From Paracoccaceae bacterium (lineage in GTDB: Bacteria > Pseudomonadota > Alphaproteobacteria > Rhodobacterales > Rhodobacteraceae), in NCBI GenBank assembly GCA_958296035.1, contig OY282431.1, positions 1,243,001-1,307,000 of the forward strand: 64,000 nucleotides of DNA, given 5' to 3'. The translations under genes and the position numbers were made by a program. This document shows, one piece after another, positions 8,681-18,704 of this stretch. Position 1 is the first letter of the stretch. Each line of letters opens with the position of its first letter. The notes under the pieces are model-generated. The model was not told where the DNA came from and made no database searches. It saw only the letters and a program-made list of their open reading frames with translations.

Positions 8681-10714
8681 CTACGCAGCGTCTTCGACTT
8701 GCGCGCCGTGCAATTCTTCGATCGGAATGTGACAGCGTATGAAGTGTCGGTCTTCCGACTGCTGCCATGGAGGTTCCTGGTTGTCACACACGCTGCCTAG
8801 TCGACGCGGGCACCGGCGTTGGAATGGGCACCCCCTGGCTGGAGGAGATAATTCGACCACGTCCTCGGCCAGGAGTTTCGGAGCGACATCCGGGTCCGGT
8901 TCCAGTACGGCGCCCAGAAGCACTTCGGTATAGGGGTGTGATGGCAGGGCGTAGACCTGATCCGAGGGACCGATCTCGCACAGCCTTCCCTGGTACAGAA
9001 CTGCCACCCTGTCCGACAGGGCCCGCACGACTGCCAGGTCATGGGACACAAAAATAAAGTTTGTTCCGTGCTCCTTCTTGAGTTCGTTGAGCAAATCTAT
9101 GACGGCGGCCTGAACCGAAACATCGAGTGCCGAGGTAATTTCATCGCACAAAACCAACTCTGGATTGGCTGCAAATGCCCGGGCTATCGCCACACGTTGT
9201 TTTTCTCCTCCGGATAGCTGGCTCGGCAGGCGATCCATGTAGTGACCACCCAGGCGAACACGCCGCAAGATTTCAATACTTCTCGCTTCGCCTTCCTTGC
9301 CCCTGAGTCCAAAATACAGCCCCAGTGGTTGGCCGAGGATCTGGGCAACAGTGTGCCTGGGATTCAGACTCTCGTCTGGATTCTGGAATATCAACTGGAT
9401 GGATTGCAGTTGCCTTGATTCCCGATGTTCAACCCTGGGTGGCAATTCCTTGCCATCCCCGGTTTTCACTGACCCGGAGCGCAGCGGAAGCAAGCCGGCA
9501 ACGGTCTTGAGGATGGTCGACTTGCCGCTGCCCGATTCCCCGACCAGGCCCAGTGTTTCGCCCTTGGTGACCTTGACAGAGATGTCATCGACCGTGTTGG
9601 GTATTTCCTGCTTGGCGCCAAACAGGGAGTCGAAAAAAGAGGGGATGTGATAGGATATGGAAAGACTATCGAGGACCAGGGACATTTGGTCTGTTGCCTG
9701 GGCACGGGCCGGCTGCGCGCCGGTGCCTGTGATCGATATCCGTTCTGAATCCTTGTAGTGGTGACAGCGCAGCGTGCCGCCGGGTGTCGCCTGCATTTCG
9801 GGATGTTCCCTGTGGCAGCGATCACTTGCGATAGCGCAGCGTGAGACAAAGGCGCAGCCCTCTCCTGCCAGTCCTGGCGCCGGTGGTCGCCCATCCAGCG
9901 CTACCGGAAGGCGGGGGTCATTGAGTTTGGGAATTGAGGCCAGGAGGCCGCGCGCGTATGGGTGGAACGGGGAAGTCAATACCTGGCGGGTTGATCCCTC
10001 CAATATGGCTTCGCCTGCATACATGACCATGACGTTATCACATACTCGGGCGATGGCGCCGAGGTCATGGCTCACATAGGCCATTGCCATGTTGCGTTCG
10101 ATGGACAGGTCCCGGAGAAGTTCAAGAATATGCGCCTGAGTGGTAACGTCCAGCCCAGTGGTAGGTTCATCAAGAAGGAGTACGTCGGCGTCGCCGGCCA
10201 GCGCCATGGCAATGGCTGCACGCTGTTGCTGCCCCCCGGACAATTCATGCGGATATCGTTTGGCAATGGCCTCCGGGTCGGGGAGGCGCACAAGGCCAAG
10301 CAATTCTATGATCCGGTCCATGTACTGGTCGTTGGACAATCCGGTATGGAGCTTGAGGACCTCGGTCAATTGCGTGCCAATCTTCAAGGACGGCGTAAGT
10401 GACTGTCCAGAATTTTGGGGGATGAGAGCAATCTTGCCACCGCGGAGTTTCTCAAGCTCCTTTCCTGACAGTTCGAACATGTTGTTGCCATCGAAGCTGA
10501 CCGAACCGCTGATCAATTGCAGCCCATGTTTGAGGAAGCCCATGGCTGCCAGCACCACGGTGCTCTTGCCTGAGCCACTCTCTCCGACGATGCCAAGGGA
10601 TTGCCCCCTGGAAAGCTGCAGACTTACATCACGAAGTACGGGCAGTATCTGCCCGGTACTTGCCCTGAATCCGATGGAGATGCGGTCAATCTGTAGAAGT
10701 GGAGAATTGTTCAT
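8681..10714 (-). CDS. Fused Dpp/Opp-type ABC transporter ATPase (DppD-DppF in one chain)
   Basis: 677 residues holding two complete ABC ATPase domains. The first has Walker [10 protein letters not shown], signature LSGGQQQR and Walker [13 protein letters not shown]. The second has Walker [10 protein letters not shown], signature LSGGEKQR and [12 protein letters not shown]. Each ATPase domain is followed by the cysteine-bearing C-terminal extension typical of oligopeptide-family ATPases ([10 protein letters not shown] and [10 protein letters not shown]), which in relatives can bind an iron-sulfur cluster. The chain therefore replaces separate DppD and DppF subunits and would energise the two permeases encoded just upstream, two bases apart. 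Fused versions are common in this class. Confidence 0.93.
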   Translation of the reverse strand: MNNSPLLQIDRISIGFRASTGQILPVLRDVSLQLSRGQSLGIVGESGSGKSTVVLAAMGFLKHGLQLISGSVSFDGNNMFELSGKELEKLRGGKIALIPQNSGQSLTPSLKIGTQLTEVLKLHTGLSNDQYMDRIIELLGLVRLPDPEAIAKRYPHELSGGQQQRAAIAMALAGDADVLLLDEPTTGLDVTTQAHILELLRDLSIERNMAMAYVSHDLGAIARVCDNVMVMYAGEAILEGSTRQVLTSPFHPYARGLLASIPKLNDPRLPVALDGRPPAPGLAGEGCAFVSRCAIASDRCHREHPEMQATPGGTLRCHHYKDSERISITGTGAQPARAQATDQMSLVLDSLSISYHIPSFFDSLFGAKQEIPNTVDDISVKVTKGETLGLVGESGSGKSTILKTVAGLLPLRSGSVKTGDGKELPPRVEHRESRQLQSIQLIFQNPDESLNPRHTVAQILGQPLGLYFGLRGKEGEARSIEILRRVRLGGHYMDRLPSQLSGGEKQRVAIARAFAANPELVLCDEITSALDVSVQAAVIDLLNELKKEHGTNFIFVSHDLAVVRALSDRVAVLYQGRLCEIGPSDQVYALPSHPYTEVLLGAVLEPDPDVAPKLLAEDVVELSPPARGCPFQRRCPRRLGSVCDNQEPPWQQSEDRHFIRCHIPIEELHGAQVEDAA

Positions 10715-10716
10715 TG

Positions 10717-11607
10717 CTAGACCGGCGCTTTCTGGGCGCGATCAATGCCGAGCGCCTTTGCTAGACCATCTGCGGTCAGATTAATTCCGATGATGAGTGA
10801 CGACAACAGGATCACCGGGCCCAGAGCTCCCCACGGTGCAAAAGTGAGATAGGCGCGGGTTTCCTTGATCATCAGTCCCCAATCAGGTGTTGGTGGTGAT
10901 ACGCCAAACCCGAGAAAGGAGAGTGATGAAAATGCCAGCAGCATCCAGGACCAGCGCATTGCTCCTTCGACCATCAGTGTATCCATGACGTTGGGAAGCA
11001 ATTCTCTGCTTATTATGGAAAATCTCGGGTGGCCACGAGCCTTGGCCGCTGAGACAAAGTCCCTGGCCACAACATCATGCGTGGCTGCTCGTGCAATACG
11101 GATAACCGGAATACCGTAAAAGAAAGCCAATGTAGGAATGAGGACGGCGTTTCCTGATCCAAAGGTCACGATCAGAACCAGCATCTTGAGTATCCAGGGA
11201 AGCGACAGGAAGGCATCGACAATTCTCATCAGAAATTCGTCGATACGACCACCAATCAATCCGAACAGAATACCGACGAATCCACCCCAGAGCACCGCGA
11301 TAGGGGTTGCAATTCCGGTAACGATTAACGCCTCTCTGCCACCGAGCATCATGCGACTGAAAATATCGCGCCCGAGGTCATCCGTACCAAACCAGTGAGC
11401 GGCAGACGGACCGGACAAAATGTTGAAGGCGTCGATTTCCCTGTAATCGTACGGCGTGATTAGCGGGCTCAGAACTGCTAGCAGAATGTGAAATGTGACG
11501 ATTGACAGGCCGATGGCACCTGATGGCCGCGCCCAGATATCCTTGAGGACGATCAGCCACCGCATTGAGGAGGCAGTTCGGGCAGGATTTACAGCTTGGT
11601 CAGCCAT
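10717..11607 (-). CDS. Dpp/Opp-type ABC transporter permease (DppC family)
   Basis: 296-residue inner-membrane permease with about six predicted membrane segments. The N-terminal region IGLSIVTFHILLAVLSPLI is followed by the DppC-type loop with WFGTDDLGRDIFSRMMLGGREAL. The cytoplasmic EAA loop, which docks on the ATPase, reads DFVSAAKARGHPRFSIISRE and then LLPN. It sits two bases from both neighbours in the dppB-dppC-dppDF order. Dpp/Opp family systems import peptides but also nickel and diverse small solutes, so the substrate is open. Confidence 0.92.
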   Translation of the reverse strand: MADQAVNPARTASSMRWLIVLKDIWARPSGAIGLSIVTFHILLAVLSPLITPYDYREIDAFNILSGPSAAHWFGTDDLGRDIFSRMMLGGREALIVTGIATPIAVLWGGFVGILFGLIGGRIDEFLMRIVDAFLSLPWILKMLVLIVTFGSGNAVLIPTLAFFYGIPVIRIARAATHDVVARDFVSAAKARGHPRFSIISRELLPNVMDTLMVEGAMRWSWMLLAFSSLSFLGFGVSPPTPDWGLMIKETRAYLTFAPWGALGPVILLSSLIIGINLTADGLAKALGIDRAQKAPV

Positions 11608-11609
11608 GC

Positions 11610-12563
11610 TTACCTCATCAATTGCGTGCGAAGACGGGGATTGGCAAACATCGTCAGGATGTCTGCAGCCAGGTTCACGCCAACATAAACAGTAGCCACG
11701 ATCAGCGCGATAGCCTGCACGGTCGGCAAGTCCTGATCGGCGATGGAATCAACCATCATGCGCCCAAGTCCCGGGTAATTGAACACCACCTCGATAACTA
11801 CCACGCCACCCAGCAGCCAGGCGATGGTCAGCGCAACAACATTGATTGCCGGGAGCAGCGCATTGGGAATGGCATGGCGAAAAACTATCTGCCAGTATGG
11901 CACACCCTTGAGTACCGCCATCTGAACATATTCGCCGGACATAACACTTATCACCGATGATCTGACCATACGCAGAATATGCGCCGTCATGACCATGGCC
12001 AGCACGATTACCGGCAAGAGAATCTCGGGAAAGAATTCGGCTACAGGTGCATCCGGTGGAGTCAGGACAATGCCTGGCAACAAGCCCAGCCAGACAGAAA
12101 AAATCAGTATGAGCACTGTAGCGGTTACGAATTCAGGAACAGTCATGGCAAATATAGCGGTTGTAGAGACAACCAGATCAATTGGCCGGTCCCGCCACAG
12201 GCCGGTAACCGCTCCGAGGAATATTGCCAGGGGAACTCCGGTGACAATGGCAGCGGCCGCCAATATCAACGAATTGGCCAGCCGGTCACCGACAAGTTCT
12301 GCAACCGACTGGTTGCCTCCGACAGACATGCCTAGATCGCCGGATACTGCGGCTCCAATCCATTCGAAGTAACGTATGTAGGCCGGCCGGTCGAGTCCCA
12401 GTCTTTCCTGGCAAGCCTCCAGTATTGGCCCCTCCGCATCTCTTTCCAAATACGCTGTGCAGGCATCTCCCGGAAGCACTTCCACCCCCGCGAAAATGAT
12501 AACCGACACCAGAATTACGGTAAGAACTCCGAGCGCCAGGCGCCTGGCCAGCAATCTCAGCAC
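11610..12563 (-). CDS. Dpp/Opp-type ABC transporter permease (DppB family)
   Basis: 317 residues, standard for DppB. It has an N-terminal membrane segment (LALGVLTVILVSVIIFAG), a periplasmic loop with LGLDRP and GDLGMSV, five further hydrophobic stretches, and the EAA loop EYVQMAVLKGVPYWQIVFRH. It follows the binding-protein gene after a 64-base spacer that contains a strong hairpin (12593-12618), the usual arrangement when more binding protein than permease is made. It would pair with the DppC-like subunit as the membrane pore. Confidence 0.92.
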   Translation of the reverse strand: MLRLLARRLALGVLTVILVSVIIFAGVEVLPGDACTAYLERDAEGPILEACQERLGLDRPAYIRYFEWIGAAVSGDLGMSVGGNQSVAELVGDRLANSLILAAAAIVTGVPLAIFLGAVTGLWRDRPIDLVVSTTAIFAMTVPEFVTATVLILIFSVWLGLLPGIVLTPPDAPVAEFFPEILLPVIVLAMVMTAHILRMVRSSVISVMSGEYVQMAVLKGVPYWQIVFRHAIPNALLPAINVVALTIAWLLGGVVVIEVVFNYPGLGRMMVDSIADQDLPTVQAIALIVATVYVGVNLAADILTMFANPRLRTQLMR

Positions 12564-12592
12564 TTCCTTCTCCTGTCTAGACTAGCCAAGTG

Positions 12593-12618
12593 AGTGAGGG
12601 CCCGACCGGGCCCTCACT
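12593..12618 (-). promoter_or_regulatory. Hairpin between binding-protein and permease genes
   Basis: A perfect 11-base stem (AGTGAGGGCCC against GGGCCCTCACT) with a four-base loop lies just after the stop codon of the binding-protein gene. No T-run follows in the direction of transcription. It is more likely a partial attenuator or a 3'-end stabiliser of the upstream message than a full terminator. Confidence 0.65.
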
Positions 12619-12627
12619 GACTGTAAT

Positions 12628-14112
12628 TTACTCGCTCAAGGAAACCAGATGCCAAAGCACGGCATCTTCCTTGGTGGCGGGGTAATGCTGAACCTTATTG
12701 GACAAGCCAACCAGATTGTTCACCGTGTACGGAATGAGAGTCCCGGTATTCTCAATCAGATAGTTCTGGGCATCAATATAGATCTTCTTGCGCGTTTCGA
12801 AATCAAGCTCGCGGCGTGCTGCGGCCAGCATGTTGTCGAATTCGGGATCATTAAAGAAACTTTCATTCCACTTGGCTCCGCTGAGATAGATTTCGTGTAG
12901 TGCCTGATCGATGGGACGCTCGAACCAGCGCGTCATGTAGGCATCTTTCACCATCCATCCTGTGTTCCAGTAGCCGTTGGGAGGCAAATTGGTCAGCTTC
13001 ACGTTAATGCCGACTTCAGCCGCCATTTGCTGGTAAGCCTGCCCAAGAGTTGGCCATGTCGGTTCCAGGGTGGAGAGATAGATCTCGACGTCCAGGCCAT
13101 CACCGTAACCGGCTTCCTCAAGCAACTGCCTGACCATTTCGTTGTCCTGTGGACAGGACTGTCCGTGGTGGTATTGGTCAGTGGGAGCTGTTGGCGAATC
13201 GCAGGCCACTTGTCCGCCTCCACTAAGCACCAGCTGCACGAGTGCCTCGCGATCCACAAGCAGGCGAAGGGCCTTGCGAACCTTGGGGTCGTTTGTTGGA
13301 GCTACGTCAGTTCGGAATACGATGCCGCGCCAACTGCCGGTAGGAACGTTTTGTACCTCGAAGCTGTCATTGGCCTCCAATATACGGGCCTGCTGCTGGC
13401 GAATACCGCGTTCCAGATCAATCTGTCCGGCAAGCAGAGCCTGGAAACGTGCCTGAGCATCGGGAATTCCGATCAGTTCGATTTGAGCGAGCTTCGGGAC
13501 GCCTTCGAAGTAATCCAGATTGGCTTCAAAGACGGTTGTTCCCTGCGGATCAAATCTTACGAGCCTGAATGGTCCGGTCCCTATTCCGGAAGTCGCTATT
13601 GTGTCACCGGAGTCGTTCGGGATGATGCGCAAACGATAATCCATGAGTTGCAGTGGCAAATCGGCGTAGGGTGTGTTCAGGGTTATTTCGACGGTGTGAT
13701 CATCTACCGCGCGGATACCCTCGATCATCTTGATAGCTGAACGAGCCGGGCTCCCCATTTCAGGGTCAAGTACGCGCTCGTATGTATACTTGACGTCACC
13801 GGCATCCAGATCTGTTCCATCGTGGAACTTTACGCCTTTGCGAAGGTTGAATGTCCAGACGGTTGCATCGTCACTTGCTGACCAGCTCTCGGCGAGGTCC
13901 GGTTGCGGAACTCCGTCAAGGCCCGGTCGAACCAGTCGATTCATGACCTTGTCTATCATCGCAAATACACGCCCCTGGCTGCTCGGGTCGAGGCTGGAGT
14001 TGGTGCCAAAGCCTAGATCATGGGCTTGCCGAAGTGTGCCACTCGGTTCTGCCAAGGCTGTACCCAAGGGCAAGAGCAGTGCGGCAACACCCACAGCGAT
14101 CAATTTCTTCAT
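12628..14112 (-). CDS. Dpp/Opp-type periplasmic substrate-binding protein (SBP family 5)
   Basis: 494 residues from the ATG at 14112, chosen over an in-frame upstream ATG at 14142. The later start gives a clean signal peptide (MKKLIAVGVAALLLPLGTALA, cleaved near ALA-EP) and has AAGGA upstream. Family-5 features follow: LAESWSASDDATVWTFNLRKG, VKFHDGTDLDAGDVKYTYERV, GTGPFRLVRF and a long C-terminal lobe. It delivers solute to the DppBC-like permease encoded downstream. The convergent DmdA-like operon suggests, without proving, that the solute could be its substrate. Confidence 0.92.
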   Translation of the reverse strand: MKKLIAVGVAALLLPLGTALAEPSGTLRQAHDLGFGTNSSLDPSSQGRVFAMIDKVMNRLVRPGLDGVPQPDLAESWSASDDATVWTFNLRKGVKFHDGTDLDAGDVKYTYERVLDPEMGSPARSAIKMIEGIRAVDDHTVEITLNTPYADLPLQLMDYRLRIIPNDSGDTIATSGIGTGPFRLVRFDPQGTTVFEANLDYFEGVPKLAQIELIGIPDAQARFQALLAGQIDLERGIRQQQARILEANDSFEVQNVPTGSWRGIVFRTDVAPTNDPKVRKALRLLVDREALVQLVLSGGGQVACDSPTAPTDQYHHGQSCPQDNEMVRQLLEEAGYGDGLDVEIYLSTLEPTWPTLGQAYQQMAAEVGINVKLTNLPPNGYWNTGWMVKDAYMTRWFERPIDQALHEIYLSGAKWNESFFNDPEFDNMLAAARRELDFETRKKIYIDAQNYLIENTGTLIPYTVNNLVGLSNKVQHYPATKEDAVLWHLVSLSE

Positions 14113-14879
14113 TGGACTTTTCCTTCTTGGTTCGCGTTCCAACGGTCGGCTGGTTTAAGGAATTGAGGCAGGCACGAAAAAATTAACCGTCTGCCACTTC
14201 ACGACATTTGCAGTGTTTTTTCGGGGGCCCGTGTAGACACCACGTCGCCGCCCCAATCGAGAAACCCTTAACACCGCTTTCTACAACGTCAGATTGATAC
14301 AAAGCAAGGGCAAGCTGGAGTTTGTGTTTATCAAGGTGTTGTTCAACAGCATATTCGGTTTGCGATACAGGCATGTGCCTGGGGTCTGATTCTCGAATTG
14401 CGACATTTTGGCACCCATGCAGGCCGGCAATCGGCTACTCTTATGAGGCTCTTGTCAACGCAACAAAGGCTTGGTCGTGGGTCACTCCCGCAGGGGGGCA
14501 ATCTCTCGAGCCTCAACCATAATTACTGTCTGCCTGGTGGCCACACCAGGCGCAACCGGCCTGCCTCTTGGCTTGCAGAGAGTTACTGTGCCAAATCTGA
14601 CACCTATCCTGGCGGTGCGCTTCTCCTGGCCAGGACGGGCTGGCAATTCATTACGGTGTTCTGCCTCGGACCAGCGCGGATTGACCTGGCAGTGCCGGTT
14701 CCGGGAGAATGTTGTTGCTGTCTCACCAGAATGATTCACTTTTCCGCAGTATTTCTATACATAGGCAGAACTGACGGCCTCATTGGGGCTCCAGAACAGG
14801 AAATGCGGATGCAATCGGTCGAGAATACCCTCAGTGCGACTGGGAGGTAGACATGCACCGACATGCCTGACAGCTGAGG
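14113..14879. other. Long gene-free spacer, possible transposase trace
   Basis: About 770 bases without an intact gene. On the minus strand near 14482-14739 the string KRTARIGVRF, then VTLCKPRGRP and VEAREIAP, faintly recalls the middle of IS4-family transposases, but the similarity is short and I cannot confirm it. The remainder is featureless. It probably also contains the promoter of the leftward transporter operon, close to 14113. Confidence 0.3.
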
Positions 14880-15231
14880 CTAATCGACGGGGAAGTTGTC
14901 ACGGTCCAGCTCGGCGAGTAGTTCCCGTACCGTCTGTAGTATTGCAGGGAGTTCCTTCACGGCTATCGTCCAGGCTCGACCCGGGTCCAAGGCGAAACAA
15001 CCATGGATCAACAGGTTACGAAAGACCACAACATCACGCAGGCCCTTGATTTGTCCGGAAATCTGCGGGTCAGCTTGATGGAGTTGATTCAAAGCTACGT
15101 TCGACCGCCTGCTGTTGCATCAAATTGCAGGCGTAGGCTTCATATCCGACACTCCTTACAATTCCGGTAATTTTCTCGGCAGCGCGCTCGACATCTTCCA
15201 GCAGGATTACGGGATCACGTCGTCTGCTCAT
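14880..15231 (-). pseudogene. hepT: HepT-like HEPN toxin, frameshifted
   Basis: The gene starts MSRRRDPVILLEDVERAAEKI at 15231, overlapping the end of the MntA-like gene. It reads to QQQAVERSF, then loses frame. The continuation is in another frame: ALNQLHQ, then FRNLLIHGCFALDP and a normal HepT C-terminus. The lost segment corresponds to the conserved FEIIGEA. A GCTTTGA string is at the joint, consistent with about 20 bases lost between short direct repeats. The RNase motif R-x4-H is present (R-NLLI-H), but the family tyrosine two residues after the histidine is cysteine, removing the site its antitoxin normally AMPylates. Confidence 0.72.
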
Positions 15232-15528
15232 AAACCACCTCGCGTGCCTCGTCGATCGCGACCAATAGGCACCTGCTGCGAATTGCCGACAGTTCAACAA
15301 GATCGACCTTTCGCCCCAAAAGACCACCCAGGTCCCTGGCAAGCCGGATATGACCGAAGACCGAAACACCGCTTTCTAGAAGACATTCCACCAAGAAGTC
15401 GGCATCGCTTGTTTCCGGATCGAAGTCAGTTCCGAGCGCAGAAGTGCCGAATACCTCCAGGCGTGCGACCTGGTAGCGGCGACAGATGCTGCAATCTCTT
15501 CTCGCCTTTCTGCAATCTGGGCGTGCAT
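15215..15528 (-). pseudogene. mntA: MntA-like nucleotidyltransferase antitoxin, frameshifted
   Basis: The core motif GTSALGTDFDPETSDADFLVE is the GSx10DxD nucleotidyltransferase signature of MntA antitoxins, with the first serine as threonine. The natural start is the ATG at 15528 (MHAQIAERREEIAA). One missing base near 15490 shifts it out of frame with ICRRYQVARLEVF and the catalytic motif. In intact pairs MntA adds AMP to the HepT tyrosine. Here both partners are broken, so the system is inactive. The stop overlaps the hepT start by 17 bases, as in functional operons. Confidence 0.72.
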
Positions 15529-16437
15529 CACCAGATACTCCTGTCAGGATATGGTGTCTGTTTCTGTCCAGTGTATTTTTCGTTCGCGGGAATTCCATGG
15601 CAGACAGGTGCGAGACCGGGCCCGTATGGAACCCGGAGAGGAAATTGCTTGTGCAATCGGTCGGGAGTGACCGCAGTCAGACGGCTTGCCCGCCAGGACC
15701 ATTCCCTTTGCAATAGGATGTACAACCTGAGCCGCCTGAAATACTCGTTCGAACAGGAGATTTCTTGCCTGATTACCGGCAATATTCGTCAATCAGGGCC
15801 CGGCCAGGGGATCGCCCCTCCAGCATATTAGTATGGACCACCAACCGTATGCGGAGGAAGCAACGCCGTGCCATTGCGTGAAGCACCCACAATTTGCTGG
15901 AACCGATATCAAGACCTGCTGTGTTTTTCGACGTGCCGACATTCCAGGTCTGCTGAGTGAAAACCATCAACGGCGGTCAGGCCCAAACGCAAGCGTGGCC
16001 GTTGGCCCATGGGCAATGAAAAGACACTCCTTTCATGACGAACGACAGGGAGATGTTGCATAAGGTAGGCTCTATCCGGGTGGCGATGACATCGGTCAGT
16101 CCTACGGTGAGTTAACGGTCTTCGATACAAGTGCGGTCGGGACGAGGTCGATATGCAATCGATTCTGGCAGCTGTTCACAACGTCGACCCTGGCATCTAT
16201 CCAGGTGCTTTCGATAACTGAGATAATCGGGCCCCCTTTCTTGCGGTAGAACAGGTCCCTCTTGCTGATGGCTCAAGGCAGATCTTCTGGCAGGCCAGGT
16301 TAAACAGTTTTACAGGTACTAATGACTACTAGCGGCGGCGACCATCGATTTAGAGAATCGCATGGTAAGGCATGCCGCAAGCATCTGGGTTGGAGCACCA
16401 AAATGGATCAGAAAAAACCTTGGTTGGAATTGCAGGA
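15529..16437. other. Gene-free spacer
   Basis: About 900 bases with only short overlapping frames and no recognisable protein. A small inverted repeat (CGATT, then AATCG) lies near 16345, ahead of the S51 peptidase gene. The region is probably eroded DNA. Confidence 0.35.
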
Positions 16438-17178
16438 ATGACCGGACTACCGGTGTTGTATGCCATCGGCGGCGGCGGCTTTACACATGACCAATTCACA
16501 GACCTGAACCTTGTCCCGCTGCAAGCCTGTGGTTCAAGGCCCAATATTGGGTTTCTGGGAACGGCCAGCAGGGATTGCGATGCAAGAATTTCCCGGTTCT
16601 ACAAGTGTTACAAGGGAAGGGCAGATGAACTGAGCCATTTGCCAATGACTGCAACTCGGGATCAGGCCGCCGAGTGGGTTCGCAAACTCGATTTGCTCTA
16701 TGTTGGCGGCGGAAATACCGCCCTTATGCTGGAAGTCTGGCAGCGCCAGGGTTGGAGTGATGTCCTGCGCAGTGCCGCATCAGGTGGACTTGTGCTGTCC
16801 GGTGTGAGCGCCGGTGCCATCTGCTGGTTTGACTGGTGCCTGTCCAACTACGGAGGACCGGATTTCAAGCCCCTGCGCGGTCTGGGTCTTTTTGCCGGCT
16901 CGGCATGCCCACACTACTGCTGCGAACCCGATCGAAGGCAGGCATTTCGAGGTATGATTGCCAACGGGGTAATGCCTCCGGGATACGGTTTCTCCGAAGG
17001 CTGTGCCGTCGAGATGCGCGGTGACACGGTATGCAACGAGCACTTGGTGGACTGTACTGAAAGAAGCTCTCGTGTCGAGAGAAATTCTGGCGGTGGATGG
17101 GTCGAGATTCCACTCGCGGAATTCAATCAAGAGCCGAGCCAGTGCAAGCCTCCGAAACCTGTCCGAGGCAACGATTGA
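16438..17178 (+). CDS. Peptidase S51 / dipeptidase E-like protein
   Basis: 246 residues from the ATG at 16438. An upstream in-frame ATG (16372) adds an unrelated leader, while the family normally opens as here, PVLYAIGGGGF. The class-I glutamine-amidotransferase-like fold is visible: LLYVGGGNTALML, then the nucleophile elbow GVSAGAICWF with serine in G-x-S-A-G, and CPHYCCEPDRR, which supplies the histidine region. Dipeptidase E relatives cleave N-terminal Asp-X dipeptides, but many homologues are uncharacterised. The gene stands alone between a long spacer and a convergent SnoaL-like gene. Confidence 0.82.
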   Translation: MTGLPVLYAIGGGGFTHDQFTDLNLVPLQACGSRPNIGFLGTASRDCDARISRFYKCYKGRADELSHLPMTATRDQAAEWVRKLDLLYVGGGNTALMLEVWQRQGWSDVLRSAASGGLVLSGVSAGAICWFDWCLSNYGGPDFKPLRGLGLFAGSACPHYCCEPDRRQAFRGMIANGVMPPGYGFSEGCAVEMRGDTVCNEHLVDCTERSSRVERNSGGGWVEIPLAEFNQEPSQCKPPKPVRGND

Positions 17179-17334
17179 AACCGGCCTGTGGCAAGCAAAG
17201 TGGAAACTGTCAGGAATTGCTGGCCAGCACCGGACGGCTATTGGGCCTGCCATCCAATCACTTCAATTGTGAATATGCGGCTGGCGCAACATTTTCACAT
17301 CCACCGAATGGTCAGCAGGCCGCCTTAACCTGCG

Positions 17335-18336
17335 TCATGTTCGCAGGATGTTCTGCATGCGACCCAGGATGTTGATGTCTTGCTGGGCAAAGAGGTAGAG
17401 CAAATCAATGAAGATCCAGTTTTCTGCGAGAAATTGTCCGTCGCGGCGATAGATATCGACAACCCGCATGTCGACCGTCCTGTCCGATGCCGGGAATCCC
17501 ATGAACCCGCCGGTTGTTTTCATGGTGAGATTGGGCCAACCAAAAAAGCCGCCGAACCGGCCTTCCGAAAATCTGCAGATGTGTCCGTTGAACACGATGT
17601 CCCCCAACCCCTTGCGGAAAGGGCCTTGGTGCTGTTGCTGGTAACGTTCCCGGGTATAGGTGGCACCGATGCCAGCAGGACCGAACCAGATCATGTCCTC
17701 GTGCCAGGTTCTTGCAAGTTCGTCCTGCGGTGACTCCATGCCTGAACCGGTAAGATCATCTATCATTCGGTTGATCAGGTCCATGGTTTTGCGCGAGGAT
17801 GCCGGATTCTGGGCAGCATAAAGAAGGCCATCATGAGTCCTTGGACCGGGTGTTATGAACCACTGGCCTGTTTCTGGAGGAAAGGGGTTGATTCCCGACT
17901 GGCGCATGAGTGCAGGAATGTCAAAGAAGTGCGCAGTCTGGCTAATTTGTCCGCCAGAGACCTCGTGAAATTCCACGAAGCGAAAGAAAATCATCTTCCC
18001 CGAGGCCGGAATACCGAGCCAGTCATGGTCAAACAGACCAAGCAGATGGCCCATGCAGCAAACCCACTCACCACCATGGGGTTCGATGTCATTGAGCCCA
18101 GCCATGAATACATCCGGGCGTCGCTGGATAGGACGGATCGACTTGAGCAGCGGCTCCCAGAACTCCTCAGCCACGTCTTCCGCACTGTCAAGCTCGTTGA
18201 AGGGGTACATCCCAAACCAGCTGTAATCCGGTGCCATAAAGTTGTGTAGAACGGTCGCAACAGAACCAGCTGGAGCAGCATCCAGTGCTGCATAGTAATC
18301 CAGCACAACTTTCTTGTTTTCCTGGAAATTGTGCAT
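17335..18336 (-). CDS. Tandem SnoaL-like (NTF2 fold) protein, two domains
   Basis: 333 residues from the ATG at 18336, which lies eight bases after GGAGG; another ATG two codons earlier is too close to it. Two SnoaL-type domains follow each other. The first (about 1-180) ends GIPASGKMIFFRFVEFHE, then ISQTAHFFDIPALMRQSG. The second (about 195-333) has WHEDMIWFGPAGIG and GFPASDRTVDMRVVDIY, then LAENWIFIDLLYLFAQQ. SnoaL folds act as cyclases, hydrolases or isomerases with few conserved catalytic residues, so the reaction cannot be named. Related domains occur in the genes at 24502 and 28933, suggesting a shared pathway. Confidence 0.8.
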   Translation of the reverse strand: MHNFQENKKVVLDYYAALDAAPAGSVATVLHNFMAPDYSWFGMYPFNELDSAEDVAEEFWEPLLKSIRPIQRRPDVFMAGLNDIEPHGGEWVCCMGHLLGLFDHDWLGIPASGKMIFFRFVEFHEVSGGQISQTAHFFDIPALMRQSGINPFPPETGQWFITPGPRTHDGLLYAAQNPASSRKTMDLINRMIDDLTGSGMESPQDELARTWHEDMIWFGPAGIGATYTRERYQQQHQGPFRKGLGDIVFNGHICRFSEGRFGGFFGWPNLTMKTTGGFMGFPASDRTVDMRVVDIYRRDGQFLAENWIFIDLLYLFAQQDINILGRMQNILRT

Positions 18337-18704
18337 CGTCATTGCCTCCGAGACTAAGAAAAACTTGCCAGATTGCCGTGTATTTGGAAGGCTGGCTGTC
18401 CGGCACCTTATTTCAGTGCCATGCTGCATGCCACAGGCCCAGCCGCTGATAATTTCTGCCATTCCCCGGTGAACAGGAATCTCAAACGCGGAAGTCCCGC
18501 CGGGTAGGGCAGGCAAGGTGCGACTTGCCTTGCCAGCAGCACAGGTCATCACAAAATGCGGCAAGATTCCTGTCGGTGCATGGCGTGCTTGCAATTACCG
18601 ATAAGAACCAGGAATGGTAGGAGGCAGGAAGACAGATTGACAGGAGCCGGCAACCGCCGCAGTGAAGTGGTCAAGTCCCAGCAAATCTTGGAGTAATTGA
18701 AACC
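18337..18704. other. Divergent intergenic region
   Basis: About 370 bases between divergent SnoaL-like and RidA genes. An open frame continues upstream of the SnoaL gene on the minus strand but has no family similarity there. Promoters for both genes are expected; no clear box was found. Confidence 0.4.

Noticed and set aside
14482-14739. IS4-family transposase remnant on the minus strand
   Set aside because: Only a short stretch (KRTARIGVRF ... VEAREIAP) looks similar and the flanking frames do not continue it; mentioned in the spacer entry but not called.
15773-16130. Minus-strand frames that might be a decayed gene
   Set aside because: No motif or family recognised in any frame.
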